Shown piece after piece: positions 5,107 through 5,637 of a stretch of DNA of 5,637 bases (position 1 is its first letter; each line of letters starts with the position of its first letter). A program made the translations under genes and the position numbers. The stretch covers positions 1 through 5,637 of the forward strand of contig JAADFT010000172.1 of assembly GCA_013152765.1 (NCBI GenBank), in the 5' to 3' direction. Origin of the DNA: Calditrichota bacterium (GTDB taxonomy: Bacteria; Zhuqueibacterota; Zhuqueibacteria; Oleimicrobiales; Geothermoviventaceae). The notes under the pieces were generated by a model. The model was not told where the DNA came from. It searched no databases and worked only from the letters and a program-made list of their open reading frames with translations.

Positions 5107-5637
5107 GTGAAGGAGGCTGGACTGGGACGCGTAGCCGCCATCATCGCTGCCGGGGGGAAAGGCGTTCGGGCGGGAACGCCGATCAACAAGCAGTTTGTGG
5201 AAATCGCTGGCAAGCCAATCCTGGCGCACACGCTGGACGTGTTTCAGACGTGCGAAGTGGTTGACGAGGTGCTGGTTGTCGCGCCTGCGGATTGGCTCTT
5301 CTTCGTTGCCGAACAAATTGTCGACCGTTTCGGCTTCAGCAAGGTAAGGCGCGTTGTTGAAGGTGGGGCCGAGCGCCAGGATTCAGTTTACGAGGGACTG
5401 AGCCGCCTGGACGAAGATGTCGACGTCGTGTTGATCCACGACGCCGCCAGGCCGTTTGTCACGGAGCAGGAAATTCGCCGCGTGACAGAAGCTGCACAAC
5501 GCGTGGGCGCAGCCATTTGCGCGGTAAGGCCCCGCGACACGGTAAAACGCGGTCCAGCGGACGAGGTAGAAACAACCCTGCCACGGAACGAGCTCTGGCT
5601 GGTGCAAACGCCGCAGGGGTTCCAGCGGCAGCTCATC
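5107..5637 (+). CDS. ispD: 2-C-methyl-D-erythritol 4-phosphate cytidylyltransferase IspD, 3' truncated by the window
   Basis: IspD joins CTP and methylerythritol 4-phosphate to form CDP-methylerythritol in the MEP route to isoprenoids. The window holds 177 codons, missing roughly the last 50 of a typical enzyme of about 230. Numbering from GTG, visible motifs are the CTP-binding AAIIAAGGKGVRAG (10-23) with Arg21, INKQF (26-30) with Lys28, EGGAERQDSVYEGL, IHDAARPFV with the metal-binding Asp, RPRDTVKRG, and LPRNELWLVQTPQGF with the Arg and Thr that contact methylerythritol phosphate in the E. coli enzyme. The late catalytic Lys (E. coli Lys213) lies beyond the edge. Start choice is open: GTG at 5107 follows the queA stop by 3 nt but has no ribosome-binding site, whereas CTG at 5122 sits five bases after AAGGAGG and gives (M)GRVAAIIAAGG. 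The next in-frame GTG comes after the nucleotide-binding motif and is excluded. ispF often follows ispD, but this cannot be seen. Confidence 0.93.
   Translation, partial: MKEAGLGRVAAIIAAGGKGVRAGTPINKQFVEIAGKPILAHTLDVFQTCEVVDEVLVVAPADWLFFVAEQIVDRFGFSKVRRVVEGGAERQDSVYEGLSRLDEDVDVVLIHDAARPFVTEQEIRRVTEAAQRVGAAICAVRPRDTVKRGPADEVETTLPRNELWLVQTPQGFQRQLI
5110..5116 (+). promoter_or_regulatory. Perfect Shine-Dalgarno sequence inside the annotated ispD start region
   Basis: AAGGAGG is a full-strength ribosome-binding site that lies after the GTG at 5107, not before it. Its optimal spacing points to the CTG at 5122 (five bases away), in the same frame, and to no ATG, GTG or TTG. This suggests that ispD begins at CTG. 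Confidence 0.55.

Noticed and set aside
3739..5316. A 525-codon open frame on the minus strand across ruvB, queA and ispD
   Set aside because: It lies opposite three genes with intact family motifs. Its translation is rich in His, Arg and Leu with no recognisable domain, as expected from the reverse complement of GC-rich coding sequence.

Overview
The window is a stretch of conserved bacterial housekeeping chromosome, all on the + strand. The genes are GC-rich. In order they are: the 3' end of a sigma-54-type (NtrC family) response regulator; a roughly 500-nt non-coding gap; yebC; ruvC; a 232-nt gap; ruvA; ruvB; a 151-nt gap; queA; and the 5' part of ispD, which runs off the right edge. I see no mobile element, CRISPR array, rRNA or tRNA gene, or phage gene. 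The lineage cannot be fixed from this sequence. The sigma-54 activator, the GC-rich coding and the yebC-ruvC-ruvA-ruvB-queA order would suit an Acidobacteriota- or Deltaproteobacteria-like organism, and ruvA-ruvB-queA linkage is also known in Firmicutes. This placement is a weak inference.

Layout: positions 1-270 hold the DNA-binding tail of the regulator. Positions 271-778 hold no convincing gene, but contain several small inverted repeats and, at the right end, a weak promoter-like pair just ahead of yebC. yebC and ruvC are almost contiguous (4 nt apart), and the ruvC ribosome-binding site lies in the last codons of yebC. ruvA and ruvB overlap by one base (TAGTG). queA and ispD are separated by 3 nt or 18 nt, depending on the ispD start.

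Function: RuvA, RuvB and RuvC form the Holliday-junction branch-migration and resolution machine, and all catalytic motifs checked are intact. YebC is a TACO1-type translation factor long annotated as a transcriptional regulator; its gene is a frequent neighbour of ruvC. QueA makes epoxyqueuosine in the anticodon of queuosine tRNAs. IspD is the cytidylyltransferase of the MEP isoprenoid pathway. The last two are co-oriented passengers rather than partners in recombination.

The most unusual details are small. ispD has a perfect Shine-Dalgarno sequence that points to a CTG start codon. All three ruv genes begin with non-ATG codons. The leader of ruvA can form two mutually exclusive hairpins. 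RuvB ends in a QxxLF peptide that resembles a sliding-clamp-binding motif. I found no convincing previously undescribed multi-gene system.
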